64,000 bases of DNA from Planococcus citri. Taxonomy: Eukaryota; Arthropoda; Insecta; Hemiptera; Pseudococcidae. A program made the translations under genes and the position numbers. The stretch is taken from NCBI RefSeq assembly GCF_950023065.1, contig NC_088678.1, positions 46,614,580 through 46,678,579 of the forward strand. Direction: 5' to 3'. The notes below the pieces were generated by a model. The model was not told where the DNA came from. It searched no databases and worked only from the letters and a program-made list of their open reading frames with translations. Positions 22,040-34,189 of the stretch are shown one piece after another. The number at the start of each line of letters is the position of its first letter. Position 1 is the stretch's first letter.

Positions 22040-23720
22040 CCAAGGGTCATTTATGAACATTTTAAGAAATTTTTCAACCGTATCTTCTTGCGCCGCAATT
22101 ATCAAAAAAACACACTTACATTACGTAACTAATCTTGATGGACCCAACTTACCTAATTATAATATTTTTTTCAGAATTTTTTATAGTGGAAGACTTTTAA
22201 AAATGTGAGAAACTATATTTTTTGCGATACATTTTTTTCATGCTATAACATGATGAAACATAAAAATAAAGCAAAATTCACTTGAATTACTTCAGCATGC
22301 AGTGATTGCCAGGTCGGATTATTGTAGTAGGTATTACAATGCTGTCCAAATTGACTTTTAGATTTTTAGCGAATTTTTAAAAAATTCAAAATTGACCATT
22401 TCCGGTGACAAAATAATGTAAGCATACTTATTCAGTAAAAATTGTGGATCTGAAACTGATATCAACCCACCCGAACCGAATTTCATCATTTCTGGCCATT
22501 CTGAGGCCTCAAGTGTGATTTTAGATTTCTCTAGAATTTTAAAATTCTTCCAGAAGGCGAGGAAATAACTATGTATTATCGATCTATTTGGCGAATTTAT
22601 CCTCATTCCCTCATTTGAGATGGATATCCTGATGGACACCTCGAGTGCATTTTTCCCCAAGTGGACGCCTTTTGGAAAATTTTCTTTCGCGAGAAAATTT
22701 TTCCCCAACACCGTCACCTGCCAACATTTTCGCTGTTATTCATATATCAGCCTCGTTACATAATACTTTCACACATTGTCTTTCAATGTCGGTGATGTCG
22801 GTGATTAAAAAAAGTACTTAGTTAGGTACCTACCTAGTACCTACCATGTTTTTTTTTTTGAGAATTGAATATGATTTTTATATACGAAGTGGATTTTTTC
22901 CTTTTTTGAATGAAGATTAATCTTCAGCGTTTAATTTTAATGAATGAAACGAAAAAAGTAGAACATAGCACGATGCTACGTGGCCTACAGGAGCAGAGAA
23001 GGGATGTAAAGCGATATGGACTTCTCACAAACGCGTTTCCTTGTTGATTAAACTACGTGGTTGTTTATGATGTAAGGATAACATAAAGTTGTTTTTCTCG
23101 AAGAAAGATCGGTAGGTAGCTAGGTACATTCATGCAATTGCATCATATCCCTTGCAGAATGAAATTTTATTACTTGTGTTGGTGTTAAATGTACGTATAT
23201 AATATTTACTACAAATTCTACTATAATATTCGTTATTTTTTTTATTTTTTATTTCTACACAGTTGCTATAGTGTAAAGGAAGAAGTAAACATTTCTCTAG
23301 AAATCAGAATAAGGATAGGTATGTAGTAGGTAATCAACAATTTGGTCGTAAAATATCGAGAAAAAAAATATGTGTTTATAGAAAAATGAAAAATTCAATT
23401 CTATCAACCGTCATTCGCGATCACAGAACTGGGTGAAATTTTATCCTTGCGAGTTTACTTTGGTAATAAAAAATAATCTGCTCGAATTTAAACCAGGTTG
23501 AGCTCGTCATAAAATGTTCGAACGATTTTCGTTTAAAATTTTGGTGGTGTGCTTGAAAAGTATGCGTAGTTTTGTTACGCGGATTTACGAGTTAGATGAT
23601 ACTTACAAAGAGTGGATTTAGAAGCAGACTTTTGTTGACGTTTAGTTCGACCAAATGAATGAGAATATCGATGAGAAACGTTTACTCGAGACGCGATATA
23701 TTTAAATGACGAGTCGCCTA
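22040..23720. other. Intergenic, dispersed repeats
   Basis: Positions 22170-22270 loosely resemble 20070-20230, so the duplicated block continues past the inserted elements, but I find no third copy of the signal-peptide exon. The segment 22455-22530 (- strand) is a copy of the dispersed 'ggcctcagaatggc' repeat. The rest is AT-rich and includes the downstream flank of the gene at 23728. Confidence 0.45.
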
Positions 23721-23727
23721 GGTAATT

Positions 23728-25164
23728 TTACCACGATTGACGTCTTAGGGATTTTACGATATTGTGTTTTACTTCTTTTTCTGTTTTCTCTTCCGTGACT
23801 ACGAATGGCTTATCGACGAAATCAACCTTTTCAAATTCTTTAGTATGGATTTTATTCTTACCCGGATAAGTCCAAGGTTTTTTGCCAAACTTGATGGCGT
23901 ATTCGAGGAAATAATTACTCAGATTCGGTTGTATACGTCGTCTGGTGACAACAGTATCTTTATATCGTGCATTCGGCTTATACCTTCTTGATTTCTTACG
24001 TTCATCGATCCATTCATCAACGACCGCTTTCATCATTCTATGGAAATACGGATGCTTTTGAAGTTGTTGGATTTTAATCGGTTTGAGTTCGTGGCGCATT
24101 TCCCATTCTTGACGTCTGGTTCGAAGGCCTTCTTTGGATGCTTGAATTTCCAGCGTGGTTTGATCAATCATGAACGTGTTGGTCATTTCTACAATATCTC
24201 TTTTGGCAATTGCCGGCACAGGGTCTGGTATTTTCGCAGGTATCCAATCCAAATCGTCGAATTTTTCATATCGAAGTCTTTTATAAGATATGTAAGGACT
24301 GCGACTAGCTCCTGGCGCAGTAGGAGGCCCGGTGAACTTCCTATTGGTGATCGGAATTTGTGTGCTGTCGGTGACATTGTCGTCGGTTCTCGAAGATTTT
24401 GATGATTCAGTGGTGACATTATTGATTGGCGGTCCACTTCGTGTAGTTAATGATGGTGCACTTTTCGTCTGGTCTGATTCTGTTTTGCCTTTTGAAGGTT
24501 TTGTCAGATCGTATGGTTGGCTAACATATGGCGTAGTTGAAGACACAGATGATGGTTTTTCAGTTTTTCCCAATGCTGTAGTGCTGGTTGTTTTGTGAGC
24601 AGTAGAGGGCTGTGTTTTAGAAGTACTTGCGTGTGTGGTTTCTTTTAAAGTAGTATTTGTGGTTTTAACATCCGAAAATTTTGTTGACCATGAACTTGGA
24701 AGTGATGTTGTTGGTAGTGTTTGTTTAGAGGATGGTTGGGTAGTTTTAATAGTCGACAATGAATTTGGAGGTAGAGTCGTAAATCCTGTACCGATAGTTT
24801 TCACAGCTTTACTCGATGTCGTAAACCCTGTAGCAATTGTCTTCACAGCTCTAGTCGGAAATAAAGATGGAAATCCAGCTGTAGTATTTGCCTGTGTTGA
24901 AGGTACTTTTGTAGAGAGAGTTTTGATAGATTTAAAATCCGAAAATTTTGTAGTCGATGAATCTGGAGCTACAGTTGTAAATCCTGTAGCAATCGTCTTA
25001 ACAGCTCTGGTAGACCATGAGTTTGGAAGTCGAGTAGCAGATACCTGAGTATTTGATCGCTTTGATAGCCTTTTTGTAGCAAGAATCTTCTTGGCTTTAG
25101 AATCCAAATGTTTTGTCGACGATGAATTCAGAAGCGGAGTTGTAGATGTCTTTTTTTGGTACAT
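23728..25164 (-). CDS. Ser/Thr-rich repetitive protein, unknown family
   Basis: A single uninterrupted frame of 478 codons, far longer than chance allows in this AT-rich DNA. Residues 1-290 are rich in Ser, Thr, Pro and Lys with imperfect repeats: TRAVKTIATGFTT at 52-64 and 104-116, a variant KAVKTIGTGFTT at 119-130, and degenerate SWST/KFSD units. Such composition suits heavy O-glycosylation (mucin-like) or a structural role. Residues about 300-478 are charged and non-repetitive (for example HPYFHRMMKAVVDEWIDERK and NYFLEYAIKFGKKPWTYPGK) and look like a folded basic domain. There is no signal peptide or membrane segment after this ATG. The frame is open a few codons upstream of the ATG, and a pyrimidine-rich stretch precedes it, so an upstream exon (possibly with a signal peptide) cannot be excluded. 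I recognise no homologue. Confidence 0.65.
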   Translation of the reverse strand: MYQKKTSTTPLLNSSSTKHLDSKAKKILATKRLSKRSNTQVSATRLPNSWSTRAVKTIATGFTTVAPDSSTTKFSDFKSIKTLSTKVPSTQANTTAGFPSLFPTRAVKTIATGFTTSSKAVKTIGTGFTTLPPNSLSTIKTTQPSSKQTLPTTSLPSSWSTKFSDVKTTNTTLKETTHASTSKTQPSTAHKTTSTTALGKTEKPSSVSSTTPYVSQPYDLTKPSKGKTESDQTKSAPSLTTRSGPPINNVTTESSKSSRTDDNVTDSTQIPITNRKFTGPPTAPGASRSPYISYKRLRYEKFDDLDWIPAKIPDPVPAIAKRDIVEMTNTFMIDQTTLEIQASKEGLRTRRQEWEMRHELKPIKIQQLQKHPYFHRMMKAVVDEWIDERKKSRRYKPNARYKDTVVTRRRIQPNLSNYFLEYAIKFGKKPWTYPGKNKIHTKEFEKVDFVDKPFVVTEEKTEKEVKHNIVKSLRRQSW

Positions 25165-25169
25165 TTTCT

Positions 25170-28100
25170 TGTCATAAGGTGAATATTAGGGGAGGGAAAT
25201 ATTTGAAAATGCTTAGTATTTCTAATAAATAATGGCAGGTTCACACGATCATCGAGTTGAAATAGCTTCAGAAGAATAAACCCGGGTCTAATTTCTTAAA
25301 TAGTTATCATTTTCATAAATGAATCCATTTCCGTGGTGATTTCCATTTCTGTATCTAAGGCTCGAAGTACCTATCGAAAAATTTGGGCATTGTGTTACAT
25401 ATACTCATTTGCAAGTTCTATTATTTATCTTTGAAATTCTGATCGCTTAGGTATGATCATAAGGGCGTTTCAGGATGTTGACTGAGCAATGAGCATCCAT
25501 TGAAAAACAAGTAATTTTTTTGAAGAATAATTTTGGATTTTTTTTCAAGAAAAGAGAGAAAATAAATGCTGAAGATTCATCAATAAATTCTTTTTAATTC
25601 TCCTATTCTTGATAAATAATTTTCTGCATGTGTTCAATGTTTTGATAAAGATTTTGCCACGAAAATTCTGGGTCTCTTTTTTTAGCTCAATACCTCATAC
25701 ACTATGATGGTTGAAATACTTAATGTGATTTCAAGTTTTTTCAAAACACTTTGGATCGTTAAAATTTATCGGTTATTTCGAGCAAAATTTGCTACAAGGA
25801 TAAAAAAAGTTACAATGTAAATACTTTCTTATAAACTAATAAATATTGTTCGCATCTATCAAAAATACCCCGAAAATACCTTGGTAGATAAGATTTGTGG
25901 CGCGATGTCAGAATAATTTTTACATGCTGTAGAGGTTGCCTTGCTATAACACGAAGGCGACTTATTTTTCGACAATAACTAAAACCATCGCAGCGTGAAA
26001 AATAAAATATGTACTTACATTGAAAATTTTTCAAAAATAAAAATACAAATCAACATTTCTGGTGACAATGTTGCTATCTTCTAAAAGTTTATCAGGCATG
26101 CAAACTGCATTGAAAAAGTTATTCCAAAATTTGTTTCAAATTCTCTTGTTTTTTTTTTTTTTTTTTTTTTTGCTACAATTTCTACAAAAATTTGTAGTAC
26201 CCACTTAGTGTTGTAGTAGTGAAAATGTGAATACAGTATTATTTGCAACCGCTCCTACAATATTCTGCAATATTGTAGAAAATTGCAGGAAGTTACAGCA
26301 AATAAAACGAAGTATACGAACCTTTACAGTAGAAAGTGAAATCTGATAAAGTGGAAATTTTTTCGTGAGAAAAAAAATGGAATCAATCGCGTTGACTTAA
26401 AGGAAAGAAAAAAATTCACATCGCGTCGTTCAATAAGCGAATTTCATCTGGTTGTTATACACTTTTTGATACACAACACCATACAATTGAAAATGTTTGT
26501 GAGACTTAAGTTCAAGGCTGGTTTTGTTGGGTAAAAAAACCTTCCCTTCTTGTTGATTGGATTTCGTTTTGAGAGAGAGCAGTGTACATTGTACAATAGG
26601 TAGCGTCAAGAAATCTGAGCGTAGTTGATAATCAAATATCGTCAGCGACAAAAAAAAAGTCATCGTGTGAATCTAACATAGAAATATGTCAGATATTTTC
26701 GTTACACACATTGCTTTTTATTGTCTGCAGCGCTCAAGCATAATATAAGGAAGTTGATGACGGGAAACGGAGTGAGGTACATGATAAATACCGGCTTTAA
26801 AAGGAAACACAGATATACTTTCCGTGTAGCTGTAGACAGTTTTATTTGACATTTAAATTCGCTACCATTTATGTTCCGCCATTGGCCTAGACTATACCGA
26901 TGTGACGATATCTTTTTCATCATTTTCACTATCGTCAAGTCCAGTTGTTGTCTGTATTTTTGTGCATGTGTGTGTGTATTTGCTGATTTGATATTTGGCA
27001 TTGATTTTTTTGCCAAGTGAGGGTACGGATATGTTGATTTACCTTATGTGTTACTTATTATGGCTCTTTTTTTTTAAAAAAAAAAGAAGTATTTGGGTAC
27101 CTACTTTAAAAATAAAGGATGTTTTTTTTAAGTAATTTTTTATTATGTACTGAATATTTTTTATCATTTTTTGGGTGGGGGGGAGCATTGAAGTTGAAAA
27201 AGAAAACAGTTTCTCTGTTGAATTTTCTCATTTCTTGAGCAATGTAAGTACACTCCTCCCTCAGTATTCCCCTTGACACTTCTTTATCATTTCTTTGGAA
27301 AATTTTTTCTGATTATTCTTGATGAGTAGTTGAGTACCTATTCCACAACTTTCTGATTTGATTTGAATTTCCTAATTGTACAGCTTGCTTTAAGTCAGCG
27401 TCCTGCCCCCTTTATCTGCTTTGAATGCCTCACTTTTTTACTACCTACCCATTTTTACACATTTCAAATGGCCAACCATTTTCATACGATTTGAGCGTGC
27501 TCTTTTACTCCACAACTTCTTCTGGTAATATTTTTATGACCATCCTCGCCAAAAGGAACCACTTTCTAGCTATTGTTGTATAAAATTTGTACGAGAGACT
27601 TTAATCGAATGTTATCGAGCACAGAACAACATTCTGAACAATCATTTGAGACAAAATACCCGCATCATTGAGCTTCTCTACGTGAATTCTTGTTTTTCAC
27701 ACGATCTCGTTTCAATGGCATAACTGCATTAACGGAATTTAAACCATCTTTGAAAGTGCAGGAGGTTTTCACATGACCTGTTCATGCAAGAGCGCTATGT
27801 ACATTTAATTCTTATTTTCAGTGGAATGTAAATTCAATACTGAATTCTCACGTTGTTTTTTTTACGTATTTGCGTTATGCAATTTGTCAATTTGCCTAAT
27901 TTTTGGGGGCCATGAAATGTGAAGTTTAAACTTTTCCGATATATGATGTTGATTTTACGCAGATAAAGAAAGTGTCAAATATTATAGATTTTTTTGAATT
28001 TATTATAGAAATTTGTAGGAATGAATTCGGTTCAATTTCTCAAAATATTTCCAACGCTTCAATCATATTTTTCTACTGAAAAATGGTACCTACAGTCCCT

Positions 28101-31100
28101 TTAAAAATTGATTATTCTTGAAAATTTCGTTAAATGAATGCCTCAAGGCAGTTCTGGTTTGCTTTATTCAATAAAAAATTCGAATTTCCTGCTCCTTTCT
28201 TTTGTTTTCAGTAAAGTACTTACCTGTTTGGTTGGTACCTATGTATTTCAAGCTTTTTCAATTTTGGTCAAGTGTTTCTCCAAAAACTTTTGCTATGAAG
28301 AAGCTCAAAAAACTGGAAGCCAAATTAATGGATTTTACGGAAAATTTTATTTGCAATAAAAAATCGTCTCTGTATTTTAGGTACATTTTTTCAGATTCAA
28401 AAGTGTTGTTCCATAATTCAAAAATTTTGTCAACATTTAAATTTTTAAAAAATGTGTACCTGATACAAAATTGCCATGCTTTTCATCTTTTTGTTGAACT
28501 TGTAAAAAATGAAAAACGCAGCGCTACATATGCTACCATACTCACCAAAAATATCAGTATTTTGCTTGCTTTTCTCAAAACTGGCTTAGCCTGGAAAAAA
28601 CTTCACTTTTTGAAATTTTGTGTGCTTAACATCTTTTAAAAAATCATGTCCGTGTTAAAAATCCAGCATTCGAAAAGCTAATTTGTAAGGAAGAGGAAAT
28701 TAATATTCGTTTTACGTTTCAGTTGGTACCTATGAGTATGAAATATAGGCATTCGAACGTTTAGGTACACGAGTCTGAAATAGTTGCAAAGGCTAAAAAG
28801 CAAACAAGGTTTCATAGCAAATAATACATATATATCTATGTCAAACAGTTAATGGAATGAAATTGAGAACTCTGAAGAGGTAACTGTTTTATGTAATACA
28901 ATCAAGCTTTTAACAAAATACTCGTGATATTGCCAAAAGGCTGAATATATCTATGAGAAAGTTTACATCCTCTTTTGATAATCTTTTCGCTTAATAAACG
29001 GCAGACTTCCGACTGCTGAAAATCTTGTATGCATATGTATGTAGGTACTATGTATTTCAAAGTTATATGTACCTACCGAACATACCCCGCCAATAGCAAA
29101 AAGTAAAACGATCGTGTTTAATTTCCTGTACCTAAGTATAAGTTCGGTAATGAAGTTGATTGAAAATGCATGAAGAAGTTTTGAAAACGCGCCTTCGTAT
29201 GTGTATTTTTTTTTTTACAACTTATGAAAATTATTTTCCCTCAGGTTCAACTAGTCGAGCGAACACGTTCTCACAGAAGTTTTTAATTACGCAGTATCAC
29301 GTTAGGTATATCTGCAGAGTTAGTTGATGAGCGAATGACTTTCTGATGCGAAATTAGTCTTATACTGAATGAAAGAAAATCATTCCTATACTTATTTCGA
29401 AACGAATAATAAAAAAAGTAGGTAGCTAGTTTTCATAAGGAAGTAGGGAAAAAACGAATCATTTATTGTATAGATATTTGGGTATAAAACTTCTACAGCG
29501 TATGATTGCTTTTCTTATTTTTTTCCATCGGATTTCTTTTTTAAAAACTCACAATTCTCACTGCAGGCTTAAAAAACTATAAACGGAAGTAATTCTTCGT
29601 ATCGAAATGAGTTGAAGAAAAATCTACAAACAAAAGTTGGCCTTTTTTTTTCAAAAAGAATAGGGCTATCGTGTTCGCTTTTTTTCATTTCGCTCGTATT
29701 GTGTATGATAAGACTGCAAAAAAAAAAGAAAAAGAACTCGATTATATTACGAATATTTCAATTTAATTTGCTTCTTTAATTAGAAAAGTTCATTTGGAAG
29801 GTTGGAAATTTTGCAGGATGTTGCTTTATTTGAAAATTTAATCATCGAAATTAAAATTATAAGTTCGAAGAAGAAAATAAAAAAAAACTGGAACACGTTT
29901 ACCTTGAATGTTTAAAAAGATGTATAGATATTAGCAAAGAAAAAGCAGAATTTTATGCCGTTAGATGTTGGAAATTCAAACTTTTCTATACATATCTCAG
30001 TTTGATTAATTTTATAAGACGAGATAATCCATTGGTATTTATGTATATTTGCTATGAGAGCTTCAGCAGTTTTCAGTAGGTATTTCTACCGGTTTAGTTT
30101 CTTAGGTAGGTGAGGAATTTTTAAACCCACTGTTATTTGATCGCATATTATTGAAACATAATCTGAGTCTATTAGTACGTAGTATAAGAAGCGTACCTAA
30201 ACGTAATTTTTTACATCAACTGAAACACGCTTGGTGAAAGAAGATGGTTGAAAACTTGTTAACGTGCTGTTTCTCAGCGAAAGTTTACCTAAGTAAATTG
30301 AGCTTTTATTTAGTAAAACAAATACACCAAACGTAGCTGAAATAAAAGTTTTTTGATACTAGAATTGCGTCGGAATCGTTCAATGATTTTCGTATAATGT
30401 TTTTCTTTGATCCGCCCTCTAATTGTGCAAAATGAAGATAAAGTGAAAAGGATTTTCAGTTTGTGTATCTAGCTTAAGTACGTAGCAAGGAAACGTACCT
30501 ACATACCTATCCACCATCTACCTATTTGAAATTTTTGTAATTTGAAAATCGTTCAGTATTATTGACAAGGGAATCCTATCCAAACCAACAAAACATTTTT
30601 GAATCAGACAAAATTAAAGCGGAAAATCATACGAAAATACATCTTCAGCCAAAATTTCAATAGGTTTAGTTCATTTTTCGATTTTTGACGAGTTTTTAAA
30701 AATCAAATTTGGGCCAAAAATGCTGAAAAAATCAAAATTTTGCCAAATTACGTAGCCAGCTGAATTTTTTTCAGGTACATCTACCTTATTTTTGACCCTC
30801 CGAATTGATTGGAAACGATTTTAATCCGCTTTGACCAGTTTATGAAGCCTGCAGCAGGTTTTTGAAAATTGAAATTTCCATATTTTATCCAATGAAGTTG
30901 GAAAGCTAAAATTTTTTGTATACCCTGCCGCAGTTTCAACACGCTGAGTCGATTGGAGGTGCACACCACACCTTGTCACGCCTCCCCCTCCGAAAAATAA
31001 TAATGAATAAATACCTGTAAATTCAAACTGCAGGTACTCATTCGCTTTAAGAATATAAAATTCAGCTTAGCAGATATCTAAGTATTTTAAAATCAATCAA

Positions 31101-33095
31101 CAAAATTCGGCATTGAAAAACATTTTTTAAAAAGTATCTGTTTCGCGAAGAGCCCCAAGGCAGAGTTTACATTGGAATGTTGAAAAAAAAATATTCACGT
31201 TTCTGTTTCAATTTCAGCTTTGTAATAAATCTGGGGGATAAATCCGGCAGATTTGAACCAGAGTCAAGATAAAAATTAATTTCAGAAATGTAAAACTTCT
31301 AAGCTTCGATTCGATTTTGCACTGGTAAATCGGTTTGTCTAAAACTTATTTATATCCGAAGTAATCGATAGCGAGGGGGAAAAAAGCAAACTTTCCTCTA
31401 TAAACATTTACATTTGCTAAGTTACTTTTATCATCACACAACGTGCAACTTAAAAACTATTTTAATTACGTAAGAAACGTCCAAACTCGACTATTCCGTT
31501 TCGCTAACAAATTATGACAGTTCAATAAAAAAAGTTTTGTTTAAAAATTTCGCGCACAAAGAGGGCGAAAAAAAGTTCAACCTAAACTGGCAACCTTTTC
31601 TATTAAAACTTTATTCGCCGTTTTATTCGATGTAGGTAGTTTTTCTTCTTTTTTTTCTCTCATCTGTGTCTCTTTCTGTTTCCCTCTAAACCACGTTAAA
31701 CGTTCCGTAATTAAAATAGTAGGTATCTAGAAAGTTCAATAAAAATACCAACCTTTATGTTGTTAACTTTGATACTCGGAAGATGCACATAAACATTTAC
31801 AAAACGACCTTTGTGTAGTGACATAATATTCATGTTTGATCTCTATTATCAATGAAATGAAACCAGCGACACGATCGTATACAGAGGAGAAAATTTACAC
31901 TACACCGAGTATTTGAAATTTATTTGTATCCTGCAAGGTGGTAAATTTCAACACCATAGTTGTCTTCGCATGTCCTGATAACGCACAGAACTTTGGAAAA
32001 CAGCAAACGTGTATTATAAGAAGCAAAAATGCACCTAGAACTGCGATATCATTGCCGAGTATTCATGCAAAACGACTCGAGACTAATTTCTTATTGCTGA
32101 ATACGCGAACCACATATACCTACACCTCGCATCGATACCACGCCAATGTGCAATTCTACCTCTCTGGTATCTGATCGAAGTTTCATATTATGAATTCGAC
32201 ATTTTTGGAACTATTCCAGTCCAATGAGAAAGAAATTGTTTACGTTTTACCATATTAAGTGTAACTTTCGTTATCGACGACGACAACTTTGCTAAATACG
32301 TTTTCTCCTCGTATAGCTAAGTGAAAATTTTCGCCACGTTCGCGAGATGCTGCTCAGATACCGAGTACCCGCCATCGTCGAAATAATTAATGGCATTTCA
32401 GTTCAGTCAGCCAACACTGTGAAAATTTATCATCGAATATACTGTTTACGTATAATTTCGATTCCGTCGCCAGCGTGCACTTTACTCGCAACACGCTTCA
32501 CTGGTGTAAGTGTAAGACATTTCCTGAGAAAAAATTTATACCGAGAGGTGTCACGTTCATTTTCCAAGTCGAGTTATCGAAAATTATGTCGAAAATTCAT
32601 AAGCAGAAGTAGACTTTGTCGAGAAGGATATCGGCGAAATTAGGTCACTTGATGGGAATAGAGATTTTGAGTGCTCTTACTTGCTATCTTTAGAATGTAC
32701 CTAACTACCTATCTACTACATATGTAATTTTTCCAGATAGAGAGAGGAGAGATCGAAGAAAAAACCATACTGTACCACGAATATATAGGTACAGATAGAG
32801 ACATGAATAAGAATTTCCCTTCCCACTTTTCTGTACTCTCGCTATCTCCGATTTAGGGAAATTTTTCTCTCTTATAGTGTTACTTTGCTTACTGTGCGTA
32901 TCAACTTCTCGCGTCCTCGCATTAAAAAAACTCGTTTTAGGCATCTCAAAATAACAATTTTCAAAAGCTCTTGCCCTCGCTTCGCTCGGGCCAATTTGTT
33001 TCACGTTTCAACATAAGTTCAACAAATTCCACATTTGAGGCCTCCAAAAATCCAAAAAAGAAAAAAAAAATTTCGTAAGTCATATGAATGTTAAT
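25170..33095. other. Long gene-poor region
   Basis: AT-rich DNA with homopolymers (a T run of about 27 at 26148-26172), a small perfect hairpin (26251-26274, 10-base stem, ctacaatatt) and a GT-rich stretch near 26965. A dispersed-repeat copy lies at about 30780-30930 (- strand). A more complex, CG-richer island lies at about 31850-32650 with frames at 31938-32174 and 32347-32643 that show no recognisable motif. It may be regulatory or untranslated exon sequence; nothing firmer can be said. Confidence 0.4.
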
Positions 33096-34186
33096 GTGTA
33101 CAGGGTGTCTACCAGGTCGCTATAGAGTTAAAAGTCGCGAAAAGTCGCGATTTTGAAAATAGGGCGCTAAAGTCGCGAAAAGGTCGCGATTTTCGCCAAA
33201 AATACCAAAAAGTCGCTATAAATTGTCCAAACTTCAAATTTTAAAAACTTTTCTTATTTTTAGTTGATGGTGATTGGTAAAAAAAAAAACATTTTTTTCG
33301 TTGGAAATTTTTTTTTTTTTGGGGGGGGAGGTACTTTTAACTGAAAAAAAGTCGCTAAAAGTCGCGAAAAAAAGTTGCTAAAAGTCGCGAAAAGTCGCTA
33401 TTTTTGAAAATTAAATTTTGGTAGACACCCTGGTGTAACATCAATTGATAAAATTGATATTTTTTTTCTACATCGATCGACAAATTTTCAATCGACACCA
33501 CCTCCCTCTCAAAAACCGAAAAATAGTGTCTGCTTTAGGAATATGGCTCAACATTCCCCATTTTTGGTTTTTCATTCGGCATTTTTGTACCAATATACCC
33601 TCCCCCCTAGAAAATTTGGAGCGCGCCGCGACGTCTCTGTCATTTTTCAATTTTTATAAGCCTCAAACACGAAATTTTTTCGGATTGCAAAAGAAAAACA
33701 AATTAGCCCGAACGTAGCGAGGGCAAAAACGTTTGATAATACGTATCTTGATTTGCGAAAGAACAATGGTTTTTTATGGGAGAAGGTTGATTGTTTTGGT
33801 TTCAAAATTTCAGAATTTGAATGATTTTTTTAATAGAAATTTCAGGTTTGAAAGAAGCAAGAAAGCCCGAACGAAGTAAGAGCAAGGCTCTCAAAATTTA
33901 GTGTTCAAAGAAGTAAAAAATAAAACTTTTTTTTCGATATATGAGGATTTTATTTTTGTATTTAAACATTTTTTTGAGTTTCAATAATAGATTCTTAAAA
34001 AGTCTGATTTTGAAAAAGAAAACAGGCGCATAAGTTTTCGAAAGTAAATTATTATTTTTTTTACATACATGAAGTCAATTTCGTAATTACATTCGACATT
34101 TTTAAAAGTTCCCTCTACACCTTGAACAAGTGCAGAAATTCAGAAACAGAAAAACTGTAGTTACTTAGCCAGAGCAAAGCGAGGGC
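32973..34186. repeat. Cluster of the palindromic motif GCCCGAGCGAAGCGAGGGC
   Basis: Four versions of a 19-base near-palindrome lie within 1.2 kb: 32973-32991 (inverted, consensus form), 33706-33724, 33865-33883 and 34168-34186. Each sits next to aaaattt-type sequence. Partial versions occur at 21404-21420, near 43589 and near 48297. The motif can fold into a short stem with a gaa-type loop. It appears to be the conserved core of an interspersed repeat family. Confidence 0.6.
33101..33432. mobile_element. TIR element with internal AGTCGCGAAA repeats
   Basis: A 332-base element with 14-base perfect terminal inverted repeats (CAGGGTGTCTACCA) and a 5-base flanking duplication GTGTA (33096-33100 and 33433-33437). 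The interior carries many copies of the unit aaaagtcgcga/aaagtcgcta, mostly in direct orientation, at both ends. There is no coding capacity. The superfamily is not assigned: a five-base duplication with CAGGG ends does not match a class I can name with certainty. Confidence 0.7.
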
Positions 34187-34189
34187 AAA

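Noticed and set aside
22358..22717. 119-codon frame on the - strand
   Set aside because: It overlaps a copy of a dispersed non-coding repeat (ggcctcagaatggc family), and the product has low-complexity, AT-driven composition.
24040..25048. Long + strand frames (120, 88 and 137 codons)
   Set aside because: They are antisense shadows of the Ser/Thr-rich frame on the - strand; the Val/Gly-rich composition follows from reversing Thr/Ser codons.
26251..26274. MicroRNA precursor at a perfect 10-base hairpin
   Set aside because: The stem is far too short for a precursor and the flanks do not extend it.
28202..28639. 145-codon frame on the + strand
   Set aside because: Phe/Lys/Leu-rich product expected of AT-rich DNA, with no motif and no recognisable gene structure around it.
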